NCBI GenBank assembly: GCA_965202845.1 | Contig: OZ241856.1 | Coordinates: forward strand, 434,001 to 498,000 | DNA: 64,000 bases | From: CBDATA01 sp965202845 | GTDB taxonomy: Bacteria; Acidobacteriota; Vicinamibacteria; Marinacidobacterales; Marinacidobacteraceae | Direction: 5' to 3' | Program-made: the position numbers and the translations under genes | The notes under the pieces: model-generated | Databases searched by the model: none | Told to the model about the DNA's origin: nothing | The model's input: only the letters and a program-made list of their open reading frames with translations | Part shown: piece by piece, positions 1 through 8,388 of the stretch | How positions within the stretch are numbered: the first letter of the stretch is position 1 | Layout: the number at the start of each line of letters is the position of its first letter

Positions 1-648
1 GAGCGCGACGTTCCGGTTCATGTTCCGGACCCGCTCCACCACCTCTCCCAGATCGACCCGGTGGGCGGCCACCTGATCGAGGCGCAGGTTGATGCGGATC
101 TCGCGCGGCTCCACCCCGCTGAGCTCGACCCGGGCCACTCCCGGAACCCGCCGGATGGGATCGGCGATCCGGCGCTCCAGCCGCTCGTAGTTCGCGGTCA
201 GGTCGATCCCCGGCGCCGAGATCCGCGCCTCCACGATCGGGATCTGGGTCGTCGAGAAGGTGTTGACATGAATTTCGCGGACGTCGGCGGGGAGCTGGTC
301 GCGGGCGTCCTCGACCGCCTCGAACACCTTGGCGCGCGCCACGTCCACCGTTTCCCCCCAGGTGAAGTTGAGCTGGAGGTTCGCGCCGTCGGCGGTGGCG
401 CTGGAGGTGATGCGCCGGGTGCCGGGGATGGTGGCGAGCGCCTCCTCCAGCGGCTTCACGATCTCGCGCTCGATCTGCGCCGGGCTGGAATTGGGGTAGG
501 GGACGCTGACGAAGACCCCGGGGAAGTCCACTTCGGGCAGGAACGCGAGCGGAATGCGGCCGAACGAGATGACCCCGAGCACCAGCAGGCTGAGGAGGAT
601 CATCGCGGTGGTGACCGGGCGGCCCACCGCGAGGCGGGGAAGGCTCAT
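1..648 (-). CDS. RND efflux permease, second subunit (N-terminal 216 codons, cut by window edge)
   Basis: This is the start of a second resistance-nodulation-division inner-membrane permease, running off the left edge. Translation from the ATG at 648 gives MSLPRLAVGRPVTTAM, a first membrane helix (about residues 15-34), then the periplasmic porter region with the family-typical FLPEVDFPGVFVSVPYPN stretch and PGVARVEL. The ATG overlaps the stop of the permease upstream (ATGA, 645-648), so the two are translationally coupled. Paired permeases beside one adaptor resemble MdtB/MdtC-type heteromeric pumps or tandem uncharacterised RND sets. The substrate cannot be inferred. Identity as an RND permease is firm; the C-terminal 80% is not visible. 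Confidence 0.9.
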   Translation of the reverse strand, partial: MSLPRLAVGRPVTTAMILLSLLVLGVISFGRIPLAFLPEVDFPGVFVSVPYPNSSPAQIEREIVKPLEEALATIPGTRRITSSATADGANLQLNFTWGETVDVARAKVFEAVEDARDQLPADVREIHVNTFSTTQIPIVEARISAPGIDLTANYERLERRIADPIRRVPGVARVELSGVEPREIRINLRLDQVAAHRVDLGEVVERVRNMNRNVAL

Positions 649-3600
649 GCAGCGAATCTCTTGCGGTCGAAGACCGAGTAGGCGGTCGGGATGACGACCA
701 GGGTCAGCGCGGTCGAGACCAGCAGGCCGCCAATGACGGTGATCGCCATCGGGCCGCGGATCTCGGCGCCTTCGCCGAGTCCCAGCGCCATCGGGGTGAG
801 GCCCAGGATGGTGGTGAGGGTGGTCATCAGGATGGGCCGAAGCCGCATCCGCCCGGCGGCGACGATCGCCTCGGTCTTCTCCATCCCCTCCCGGCGGAGG
901 CGGTTCACGCAGTCCACCAGCACGATGGCGTTCTTGACCACGATCCCGGCGAGCATCACCACCCCGATGAGCACGATCACGCTCAGCGCGGCGCCGGAGA
1001 GGATGAGCGCCCAGACCACGCCGATGGCGCCCAGCGGGATGGTGAAGAGGATCAGGAACGGATGGAGGAGCGATTCGAACTGGCTCGCCATCACGAAGTA
1101 GACGAGGAAGATGGCGAGTCCGATGGCGAGCGCGAGGCTGCGGAACGACCGCTCCATCTCGTCGCGCTGTCCGCCGAAGCGGGTCTCGACCCCGGCTGGC
1201 AGCCCCAGTCCGGCGATCCGTTCCGCAATCCCGGCGGTGGCGCCCGCGAGATCGGCGCCGTCCAGGCTGCCGGAGATCACGACCGCCGGTCGCTGCGCCA
1301 CCCGTCGCAGCTCGGCCGGCCCCCGGCTCAGCTCGGCGGCGCCCAGCGCCCGCAGCGGCACCGGGCGGGCGTCGGCGGCGTGCACGATCATCTCCGGAAC
1401 GGCCGCGGTCCGGGAGCGGATCGCGCCGCTTCCCCGAACCACGATGTCCACCCGACGGTCGCCCTGGTCGAGGCGGGTCGCCACGTCGCCCCGGAGCTTG
1501 GACCGGAGTGCTTCCGAAGCCTGGTCCACCGAGAGGCCGAGGCGCGCCAGCCGATCGGCCTCGAAACGGACCCGCAGCTCCGGGTTGCCGGCTTCGGCTG
1601 TGGAGCGGACATCGGCGAGCCCGGGGACGCCGGCCACCGCGTCCCGGATCCGCCGGGAGCTGGGAACCAGCAGGTCCCGGTTCTCGGAAAAGACCTCGAC
1701 TTCCACCGGCTGCCGGAAGCTGAAGTAGGAGGGCCGTCCGAACTCGTAGCGGACTCCGGGACGGGCGGCGAGATCGGCCCGCATCGCCTCGATGACGCCG
1801 GCTTCGGTCTGCTGGTCATCGCGGTTCGCCATCACCACGCCGATCCGGCCCCGGTGCTCGGCGCGTCCGGCGCTCCCGGCGAACCCGCCAGCGCTCCCGG
1901 CGCCCGCCTCGGTGGTGACCCGGAGCACCGCCGGATGGGCACGCACGGTTTCCGCCACTTCGCCGGCCAGGGCGTCGGTGGCGCGCACCGCGGTTCCCTC
2001 GGGAAGCTGGATGTCGAAATGGAATTCCCCCTGGGACAGGGCCGGGATGAGCTCCACGCCGATGACGGCGCGTCCGGCGGCCAGCGAACCGGCGAAGAGG
2101 CCGGCGGCCAGCAGGAACACCACCGCCGGGTGGCGGAGCGCCGCCCGGAGCGCCGCCGGATAGACGCTCGCCACCGCGCGCTCGGCGGCGCCGAACCCGC
2201 GGAATACCGGACGCAGCGGCCAGGTCAGCGCCCGTCCGACCGCCCCGGCGGCCGTCCGGATCCCCCGCAGCGCCCGGGCGATCCGACCGGGAGAGCTTCC
2301 TTCGGCGGACGCCGCTCCGCCGCCGCGCGAGGCCGCCACCGGGATGAGCGCCAGCGAGAAGGCCAGCGAGGCGAGGATGGAGATCGAGACGGTGAGCGCC
2401 TGGTCGCGGAAGAGCTGTCCCGCCACGCCTTCCACGAACACGATCGGGAGAAAGACCGCGACGGTGGTGAGGGTGGACGCGATCACCGGACCGGCGACCT
2501 CGACGGTCCCGCTCACCGCGGCGGCGCGGGCGGTTTCGCCCCCGGTCGTCCGGCGGCGGTGGATCGCCTCCAGCACCACGATGGAATCGTCGAGCAGCAT
2601 CCCCACGCCGAGCGCGAGTCCGCCCAGCGACATGATGTTGAGCGACAGGCCCATCTGCTGCATCACGAAGAAGGTGGCCACCACGGAGACCGGGATGGCG
2701 AGCGCGACGATCGAAGTCGCCCGGCGGTCGCGCAGGAAGAGCGCGATCACCAGGATGGCGAGCAGGCCGCCCTCCCAGGCGTTCCGGATCACTTCGGAAA
2801 TGGCGCCTTCGATGAACTCGGACTGGTCGAAGAGCGTGGTGAGGGCGACCCCGGCGGGGACCGCGTCCCCGATCTCCTCCAGCCGGGCGCGGATGCCCTC
2901 CGCGACCTGGACGGTGTTGGCGTCCCCCTCGCGGAAGATGCGGATTTCGACCCCCTCGGCGCCGTTCTCCCGCAGAATCACTTCCTGGTCCTTGAACCCG
3001 GCGCGCACCTCCGCCACGTCCCGGAGCCGAACCCGGCGGCCTTCGCTGTCCTTGACGATCACCTGGCGGATGCGGTCCAGGGTGTCCAGCTCGTTCAGGG
3101 TTCGCACCAGGTAGCGGGCCTCGTCCTCGAGGACGCTCCCCCCGGCGAGATTCACATGGGCGGCGGCGATCGCTCCCGAAACCTCGGGGACCGTGATGCC
3201 GTAGGCGGCGAGCCGGCCGTCGTCCACATCCACCTGGATTTCGCGGGAAAGACCTCCTTCGATGCGCACCGCGGCGACTCCGGCCACCGCGTCCAGGTCC
3301 TTCTTCAGATCCTCCTCGGTCCATTCCCGCAGTTCGGCGAGGGGGCGGTCGCCGGAGACGCCGAGCCGGAAGATGGCGTCGGAGGACGGGTCGAACCGCA
3401 GCACGCGGGGCCGTTCGGCGTCCTCGGGGAGAAGAACTCCGTCGATCTTCTCGCGCACGTCCAGCGCCGCGAAGTCCATGTTGGTGTCCCAGACGAACTC
3501 CAGGCTCACTTCGGAGGCGCCGGCGCGGGAGCGGGACGTGACGCGGCTGAGACCCGGCGTCACCGAGGCGGCCTCCTCGATGGGGCGGGTGACCAGGGTC

Positions 3601-3782
3601 TCGACCTCGATCGGGGCGGCGCCCGGCATCCGGGTCTCCACGGTGAGCGTCGGGTAGGAGATTTCCGGAAGCAGGTTGACCGGAAGCCGCCCGAGGGCGA
3701 CCAGCCCGAACACGCAGGCGGCCACCGTGAACATGCTCACGCTCACCGGCCGCCGGACGCAGGCGGCGATCAGGGACTTCAC
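645..3782 (-). CDS. RND efflux transporter permease (AcrB/MdtB family)
   Basis: A 1045-residue proton-driven efflux permease, full family length. It has an N-terminal helix (about 14-34), a first porter domain, then the transmembrane block with an acidic pair in LLDDSIVVLEAI matching the proton-relay aspartates of AcrB helix 4. The C-terminal block has GIVVKNAIVLVD, matching the relay-lysine helix. Around residues 485-545 there is a long Gly/Ala/Arg-rich cytoplasmic linker. The start is GTG at 3782, four bases after the stop of the membrane-fusion gene. The gene ends in an ATGA overlap with the next permease. The operon is adaptor, permease, permease; no outer-membrane factor is visible here. 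The transported substrate is unknown. Confidence 0.95.
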   Translation of the reverse strand: MKSLIAACVRRPVSVSMFTVAACVFGLVALGRLPVNLLPEISYPTLTVETRMPGAAPIEVETLVTRPIEEAASVTPGLSRVTSRSRAGASEVSLEFVWDTNMDFAALDVREKIDGVLLPEDAERPRVLRFDPSSDAIFRLGVSGDRPLAELREWTEEDLKKDLDAVAGVAAVRIEGGLSREIQVDVDDGRLAAYGITVPEVSGAIAAAHVNLAGGSVLEDEARYLVRTLNELDTLDRIRQVIVKDSEGRRVRLRDVAEVRAGFKDQEVILRENGAEGVEIRIFREGDANTVQVAEGIRARLEEIGDAVPAGVALTTLFDQSEFIEGAISEVIRNAWEGGLLAILVIALFLRDRRATSIVALAIPVSVVATFFVMQQMGLSLNIMSLGGLALGVGMLLDDSIVVLEAIHRRRTTGGETARAAAVSGTVEVAGPVIASTLTTVAVFLPIVFVEGVAGQLFRDQALTVSISILASLAFSLALIPVAASRGGGAASAEGSSPGRIARALRGIRTAAGAVGRALTWPLRPVFRGFGAAERAVASVYPAALRAALRHPAVVFLLAAGLFAGSLAAGRAVIGVELIPALSQGEFHFDIQLPEGTAVRATDALAGEVAETVRAHPAVLRVTTEAGAGSAGGFAGSAGRAEHRGRIGVVMANRDDQQTEAGVIEAMRADLAARPGVRYEFGRPSYFSFRQPVEVEVFSENRDLLVPSSRRIRDAVAGVPGLADVRSTAEAGNPELRVRFEADRLARLGLSVDQASEALRSKLRGDVATRLDQGDRRVDIVVRGSGAIRSRTAAVPEMIVHAADARPVPLRALGAAELSRGPAELRRVAQRPAVVISGSLDGADLAGATAGIAERIAGLGLPAGVETRFGGQRDEMERSFRSLALAIGLAIFLVYFVMASQFESLLHPFLILFTIPLGAIGVVWALILSGAALSVIVLIGVVMLAGIVVKNAIVLVDCVNRLRREGMEKTEAIVAAGRMRLRPILMTTLTTILGLTPMALGLGEGAEIRGPMAITVIGGLLVSTALTLVVIPTAYSVFDRKRFAA

Positions 3783-3786
3783 GGCG

Positions 3787-4878
3787 TCAGGTGCGGTTCA
3801 GGACTTCGACCGGGGCGCCGGGCGCGAGCGAACCCTGTCCGGCCACCACCACCTGCTCGCCCGCCTCGAGCCCGCCGGCGACTTCAAGGACGGCGCCCGC
3901 CGGCCCCTCCATCTCCGCGCCCACGGTGACCTCGCGCCGGACCGCCCGGCCGTTTTCGACCACAAACAGATGGCTCCCGCCGTTTCCGCGGAGAACCGCC
4001 CGCTTGGGGGTGAGCACCGCGTTTTCCCGGACGCCGGTCTCAATGGTCACCCGGGCGAAGGATCCCGGACGCACCACCGAGGCGCCGTCGCCGGGAATCG
4101 CCACCGTGACCTTGACGGTGCCGGTGGCCCGGTCCACCACCGGGCTGATCTCCCGGACGGCGCCCCGCAATCCCTTCTGGCCGGGGTCGGACTCCGGGCG
4201 AACCACCGCCGGCTGTCCCGGAGTCAGGCCGACGACGTCGCGTTCCGGGATGTACAGTCGGGTGATGAGGGTGTTGAAGTCGGCGAGCGTGAGCAGGCGC
4301 TGCGCCGGTTCGAGGCGCGCCCCGGCGACCGCCATGACCTCGGTCACGGTTCCGGCGAAGGGCGCCCGGATCTCGGTTCGCTCCAGGGCGAGCCGGGCGG
4401 TTTCCCGTTCGGAAGCCGCCAGATCGCGATCGAACCGGGCCTTTTCGTAGTCGTGCTCGGCGACCAGGTCCTGCTCGAAGGCGCGTTGCTGGCGGGTCAG
4501 CTCGGCGTCGGCGCGCTGAAGCCGCAACTCCGCCTGCTCGAGGGCGAGCCGCCGCTCCCGGGCGTCCACTCGGGCCAGCACGTCGCCCTTGCCGACGCGC
4601 TGCCCCTCGCGCGCCAGCAGTTCGGTCACCACGCCGGATGTTTCCGAGAAGACCTCGGCGGTGCGTTCGGCTTCGACTGCGGACGTCGTGGAGAGATGGA
4701 CGGCGACCGGCCCGGTCTCCGCCGGAACCACGCGCACCGGGGTCGGGGCAGGCGCGTCCCGAAGGGCCGCGGCTTCAGCGGTTTCCGGCGGGTCGGATTC
4801 GGAGAGGAGGGTGGCGGCCAGGGCGGCGCTTCCGACGGCGGCCGCTCCGGCGAGGAGGATTCCCGAAGTGCGCTTCAT
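3787..4878 (-). CDS. RND periplasmic adaptor (membrane fusion protein, HlyD/AcrA type)
   Basis: A 363-residue periplasmic adaptor that links the RND permeases to an outer-membrane channel. It has an N-terminal membrane anchor or signal helix (about 7-23, no lipobox cysteine). A lipoyl-like half-domain follows (SGVVTELLAREGQRVGKGD, about 80-100), then an alpha-helical hairpin rich in Glu/Arg/Leu (about 106-165). The second lipoyl half (RAPFAGTVTEVMAVAGARL) and beta-barrel/membrane-proximal domains complete it. It is first in the operon with the two permeases (4 bases before the GTG of the first). The gene upstream on the same strand (HEPN protein) ends 48 bases away, so some read-through is possible. 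Confidence 0.94.
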   Translation of the reverse strand: MKRTSGILLAGAAAVGSAALAATLLSESDPPETAEAAALRDAPAPTPVRVVPAETGPVAVHLSTTSAVEAERTAEVFSETSGVVTELLAREGQRVGKGDVLARVDARERRLALEQAELRLQRADAELTRQQRAFEQDLVAEHDYEKARFDRDLAASERETARLALERTEIRAPFAGTVTEVMAVAGARLEPAQRLLTLADFNTLITRLYIPERDVVGLTPGQPAVVRPESDPGQKGLRGAVREISPVVDRATGTVKVTVAIPGDGASVVRPGSFARVTIETGVRENAVLTPKRAVLRGNGGSHLFVVENGRAVRREVTVGAEMEGPAGAVLEVAGGLEAGEQVVVAGQGSLAPGAPVEVLNRT

Positions 4879-4926
4879 GGCATCGGATAACGATGCCGAG
4901 GGGCTGGCGGTTCCGGGAAATTCCGA

Positions 4927-5391
4927 TCAACCGCGCTCCAGCAGTCCCTGGATCTCGTGGAACTCCCGAATGGCGCGCGGGATGTCCATGCGGTCCGATC
5001 GCAGGTTGCCGTGCGCGATCTCGTTGCGCATCCCGTAGTGACGCATGGCCCGGGCCCAGCCGGGGCTTCCCGTCTCCAGCACCAGCCTCAGCCGGTTCGG
5101 GAAACTGAGCCCCGAAAGGCGCGGGTCATCCGGGTTGTAGAGTGTCCACGCCCGGCGGATTCGCCAGTCCACGTGGCGGCGGCCGGCGCGGATGGCCTCG
5201 CGGCAAGCCTCGTGGATGTCCGCTTCCAGCTGGCCCCAGGCGAGCAGGAAGCAGCCCTGATCGTTGATGGCGCGGGAGTGTTCGATTCGGGCGCGGGTCT
5301 CGGGATCGTCGCTCCCGGCCTCATCCCACAATTTCTGGAGCGAAGCGTCGGTGATGCCGTAGAGCGTCACGATGGCGGGAAGATCCTTCAC
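4927..5391 (-). CDS. HEPN-domain protein, candidate RNase toxin
   Basis: A 154-residue, mostly helical protein carrying the sequence MRNEIAHGN. R122 and H127 form the R-x4-H motif that defines the HEPN superfamily, many members of which are metal-independent RNases in toxin-antitoxin and abortive-infection loci. An earlier helix (FLLAWGQLEADIHEACREA, about 48-66) fits the HEPN four-helix bundle. The start is GTG at 5391; it overlaps the upstream gene's stop as GTGA, so the pair is translationally coupled. The longer open frame to 5847 overlaps the upstream gene out of frame and is not credible. Toxicity is inference: some HEPN proteins act in other complexes. The partner is not an obvious MNT nucleotidyltransferase. 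Confidence 0.75.
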   Translation of the reverse strand: MKDLPAIVTLYGITDASLQKLWDEAGSDDPETRARIEHSRAINDQGCFLLAWGQLEADIHEACREAIRAGRRHVDWRIRRAWTLYNPDDPRLSGLSFPNRLRLVLETGSPGWARAMRHYGMRNEIAHGNLRSDRMDIPRAIREFHEIQGLLERG

Positions 5392-5828
5392 CGGAGCGCC
5401 TCCTGGAACCGCTGCCGGTTCAGGGGCGGACTCTCTTCGAGCCTCTGGTGCGCGGGGATGATGCGCCAGTCCGGCGTGGCGAAGCAATCCGAATAGTCGT
5501 CGATGTAGAAGAAAATCGCCCGGCGGACCAGGTCGACCCTCCCGTTGGTCGGCACGATCCACAGCACTTCGGGGAAGAGGCGCGCGGTGTCGCCGGTCTC
5601 GCTGGTCAGCCGGAGGGTCGGCAGGGCGGGCGGCGGGATGTCGAACATCCGCATCATCGGCTCCTGCTGGATCACCGTCAGCCCGTGGTCGGCGGTCCAG
5701 CCTTCCGGGAGCCAAGCCTCGATTTGCGCATAGAGGTCGCGGACGCGCTGTTCCCAATTTTCGAGGCGTCGGCGCACCCACGCCTCGTCGATCTTCATGC
5801 AGACGACTTCTTCCAGTACAGACTTCAT
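5388..5828 (-). CDS. Hypothetical protein, coupled partner of the HEPN protein
   Basis: A 146-residue soluble protein I cannot assign to a named family. It has an N-terminal amphipathic stretch (WVRRRLENWEQRVRDLYAQ), then WLPEGWT, and a C-terminal half with LWIVPTNGRVDLVRRAIFFY and DCFATPDWRI that looks like a small beta-rich fold. The chosen ATG at 5828 has a good upstream GGGAGG; a second ATG at 5798 (MKIDEAW) is possible. It lacks the GSxxxG motif of MNT-type antitoxins. Because it precedes and overlaps the HEPN gene by four bases, an antitoxin or regulatory-partner role is a reasonable hypothesis, nothing more. Confidence 0.65.
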   Translation of the reverse strand: MKSVLEEVVCMKIDEAWVRRRLENWEQRVRDLYAQIEAWLPEGWTADHGLTVIQQEPMMRMFDIPPPALPTLRLTSETGDTARLFPEVLWIVPTNGRVDLVRRAIFFYIDDYSDCFATPDWRIIPAHQRLEESPPLNRQRFQEALR

Positions 5829-6119
5829 GGGTTTCCTCCCTTCCCATTGATGTTGATGTGCCGGGCGGCGTCCGTGGAGGGACACCGCCGCTTTCGCCCT
5901 TTGTATGGAAGCCGCTTGCGCGACGGCGGACGATGGCGGACGCGACCGGGGCGTCCAGCCCATCCCTGCCGGGGCCTCTTCGTGGGAGAGGCCGCCTGAT
6001 CCGGGAGGATAGCCGCAGGATGGCCGCTGGGCAAATCGGCAGCGGGCGTCCATCTGATAGAGTGCGCGAGCGTCGGAGACGCCCCGTCCTGTTTTTCGCT
6101 TTTTGCGGAGGTCCTTGAA
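5829..6119. other. Divergent intergenic region between HEPN pair and lipoprotein copy 1
   Basis: This 291-base stretch is the longest stretch without any gene outside the insertion sequence. I see no convincing gene in it. On the left it holds the ribosome-binding site of the minus-strand pair. On the right it holds the candidate extended -10 element and leader of lipoprotein copy 1. The leader segment just before the start (TTTTTCGCTTTTTGCG, then AGGTCCTTGA) recurs nearly unchanged before copies 2 and 3, so it belongs to the duplicated unit. Confidence 0.6.
6055..6063 (+). promoter_or_regulatory. Candidate extended -10 promoter of lipoprotein copy 1
   Basis: The bases TGATAGAGT fit an extended -10 (TGn followed by TANNNT) and are followed by GTGCGCG-like sequence. 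The equivalent place before copies 2 and 3 reads TGGTATGGT followed by GCGCG. Distance to the ATG is 56 bases here versus 61-63 there. No good -35 is visible. Confidence 0.4.
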
Positions 6120-8268
6120 ATGAAAACCCTTACCCCCCCCCCCCCCCCCCCGAAATTACGGGAATTGGCTGATCCCGGTCGCGCTGCTTTGCGCGCTGAC
6201 GCTCGCCGGGTGCGGCGACGAGGAGGAGCCGGCCCCTGCGCCGGCGCCGGCTCCGGCTCCGGCCCCTGAGCCGGCCCCGGAGCCCGCTCCCGCCCCGGAA
6301 CCGACTCCCGAACCGGAACCGGAACCCGAGCCGGAGCCGTTCACGATTTCCATGACGCCCCCGATGGCGGACATGGACAAGGACTGCATGGGGTACGCCC
6401 TGTGCCCGGACGCCATGACCGACGAGAAGAAGGCGATGGCTTCGGTGAACGGGAAGATGGTGGTGAAGAGCTCGCACGACGCGATCCTCACTCCGATGTG
6501 GCTGGACCCGGCGCCGAACGGGGTCGGGGTCACCGGCGGCATGGACAACATGCCGTTTGCGAACGTCGACTGGAAGGCGATGCAGTCGGAGGTGGTCGGC
6601 ATGGGCGTCACCTTCCGGGCGACCAGGGTGCGTGTCGGTGTCGGTGGGGGCGCCGGGCAGGAGGAGGTTCCGGAGAGCGAGGTGATGCACATCACCTGCG
6701 GGCCGTTCGCCTGCTCGGAGGCGTCGATGGCGAAGCCGGCGGCGCCGGAGATATCCGCAGCGAACTCGGCGGTCTGCGCCGCTTGGGACCCGGACCTGGA
6801 GCTTCAGGTCGGGATGATCGACAACGATATATACGAGGTCTCAACATCTGCACGAGGAGTAGGCAATCTGTCCATCATGCAGGGCGACAGCTTTTATGAC
6901 AACGGGATCGATGTGGGCTGGTTGTCAAGCTCCCATGTGGAGATGGCGGTGAAGCACATATTCTCCGGGGAGGGAAGTCAATACAGCGTCATGGGACCGG
7001 ACGCGGCGAAGGGAACCAGCAAGCCGCTTGCGGTCAGCCTCGCGGACAACTCCCTTTGGGATCCCGGCATCGAGTGGCGGAAACTTGAGACGGAGGACCA
7101 ATACCATCGCGTGGAAATTGACACATTGTCCGAAGCCTGTTTCCCCGCCACCAGCACGACCACCTCGGCCGGGTACGCCCTGATGGCATACGGCGGGGTC
7201 AAGCGTGGCGATGTCCATCGCCCGGACGAGTGCTTTCGCGTCCGGGCCGTTCTGAATGGGGGACTGAGCGGCGCGGGAGTCCTTGGTCCCGAGAAAGTCG
7301 TGAACTACCTGGAAGGCTACCGGGTGGAAGTCTCCCCCAAGGACTCCATGGCTTGGGGCAAGGTGGCGTGGAAGACGGGGCCGCTCAAGGATCTGAAGTG
7401 CGCGCCGGTCTCCTTCGCCGCCGCCGATCAGGTTGACGTCTGCGAGTTGTTCGAGGAGGAGGTTGATCACGCCCTTGCGACCGGCTGGGGGAACGTGCTG
7501 CTGCGCGTCAGGGATCGGGCCGGGGCCAGCGTGAGCGATTCGACCGCCACGTCCATAAACGCGCAGGACGGCGGCCACATCCTCAACACCCTGGAGGTGG
7601 GGTTCAAGGGCTGGGACAAGGCCACTCCGGAATTTCCGAAGCCCCGCCGTTTCAAGCGACTCTTCTTCGACGACAACCTGAACGGCAAGCTGATCGATGG
7701 CCCCGACGAACCCCTCTACGGAGTGGTCTCCGGAAGGTTCCCCACCGCCAGCTGGAAAAATCTTGACTACGTCACAATCGACACCCATTCCAGGAAGAAA
7801 AGCCGAATCCTGCACAACGTGTATGGATATACGGAGTTCAAGGGTGTTACCACCCGCGATTTGGATGAGTGGTACCTGGTCAACATCTACTTCATCTGGA
7901 AGTCGCTGATGGATGGGGATGAAGATCCGACCATGGGCGACTTCGGCAAGGTGGACCTCTACAACGGCACGGCGACGACCGATACCGCCAAGGCGAAGCC
8001 GGACAACAAGGCCGACAACTACCCGTCCACCGACGACGCCCACATGTGCTCGGACGCCGACGGCAAGGGGTGCGACGCCTCCTGGGAGATGGACTACGAC
8101 ATCCTCTTCAGCGACGGCATCTACGGCTGCGAGACGACGCGGACGGCGACCATCAGCTGCGAGTGGGACGCGCAGGGCCTGATGAAAGCGAATCCCCCGG
8201 ACACGATCAACGGCAACCTCGCCGCGACCGGCAACGTGGCGAACTTCGCCAAGTGCGTGGCGAAGTAG
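6120..8268 (+). CDS. Phase-variable surface lipoprotein, copy 1 (phase OFF as written)
   Basis: First of four paralogues, about 715 residues when in frame. The ATG at 6120 (MKTLT, ribosome-binding site GGAGG upstream) is followed by 19 C. With 19 C the start frame runs into a stop at 6267-6269 after 49 codons. Losing one C or gaining two restores MKTLTP(n)RNYGNWLIPVALL, a signal peptide ending in the lipobox LAGC, then the mature protein. Mature parts: acidic GDEEE, a Pro-Ala/Pro-Glu stalk (about 35 residues), a conserved block from FTISMTPPMADMD to AAWDPD, hypervariable segments, and a conserved C-terminal third with paired cysteines and an EF-hand-like loop DADGKGCDASWE. No known family is recognised. 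Likely outer-surface; expression is inferred to switch by slipped-strand mispairing. Confidence 0.8.
6133..6151 (+). repeat. Poly-C tract, 19 bases, phase switch of copy 1
   Basis: A homopolymer of 19 C sits 10 bases after the end of the ATG. ON lengths are multiples of three, so 19 is OFF (18 or 21 would be ON). It is the longest of the four tracts, and its exact length may be mixed in the cell population or affected by sequencing. Confidence 0.85.
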
Positions 8269-8287
8269 GCTCCTGATTCGTTTCGGA

Positions 8288-8319
8288 GACCCCGGGGCCG
8301 ACCCGCCCCGGGGTCTTGT
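8288..8319 (+). terminator. Rho-independent-like terminator after copy 1
   Basis: A perfect 11-base stem (GACCCCGGGGC at 8288-8298 pairing with 8305-8315) with a 6-base loop, followed by a weak T-stretch (TTGT). It lies 19 bases after the stop of copy 1 and overlaps the region just upstream of the candidate promoter of copy 2, so it should insulate copy 2 from copy 1. Confidence 0.75.
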
Positions 8320-8327
8320 GGTATGGT
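8319..8327 (+). promoter_or_regulatory. Candidate extended -10 promoter of lipoprotein copy 2
   Basis: TGGTATGGT immediately follows the terminator hairpin of copy 1 and matches the element before copy 3 exactly. It fits TGn plus TANNNT. The predicted leader is about 55 bases and ends in GAGG eight bases before the ATG. Confidence 0.45.
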
Positions 8328-8388
8328 GCGCGGGCATCCGGGGGCGTCCCGTCCCCGTCTTCTTTTCGCTTTTTGCGAGGTCCTTGAT

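Noticed and set aside
1062..3929. A 955-codon open frame on the plus strand opposite the RND permease
   Set aside because: It is antisense to a full-length permease with conserved motifs; its product is a low-complexity Arg/Gly/His/Pro string. Long antisense frames are expected at this G+C content.
5388..5847. HEPN pair as a HEPN-MNT toxin-antitoxin module
   Set aside because: The partner lacks the GSxxxG...DxD nucleotidyltransferase motif, so I call it only a candidate pair of unknown type.
6133..6151. Poly-C runs as simple sequencing or assembly errors
   Set aside because: Exact lengths could be wrong, but the run is present at the same place in four diverged genes with clean flanks, so its existence is real. 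The ON/OFF state of each copy stays provisional.
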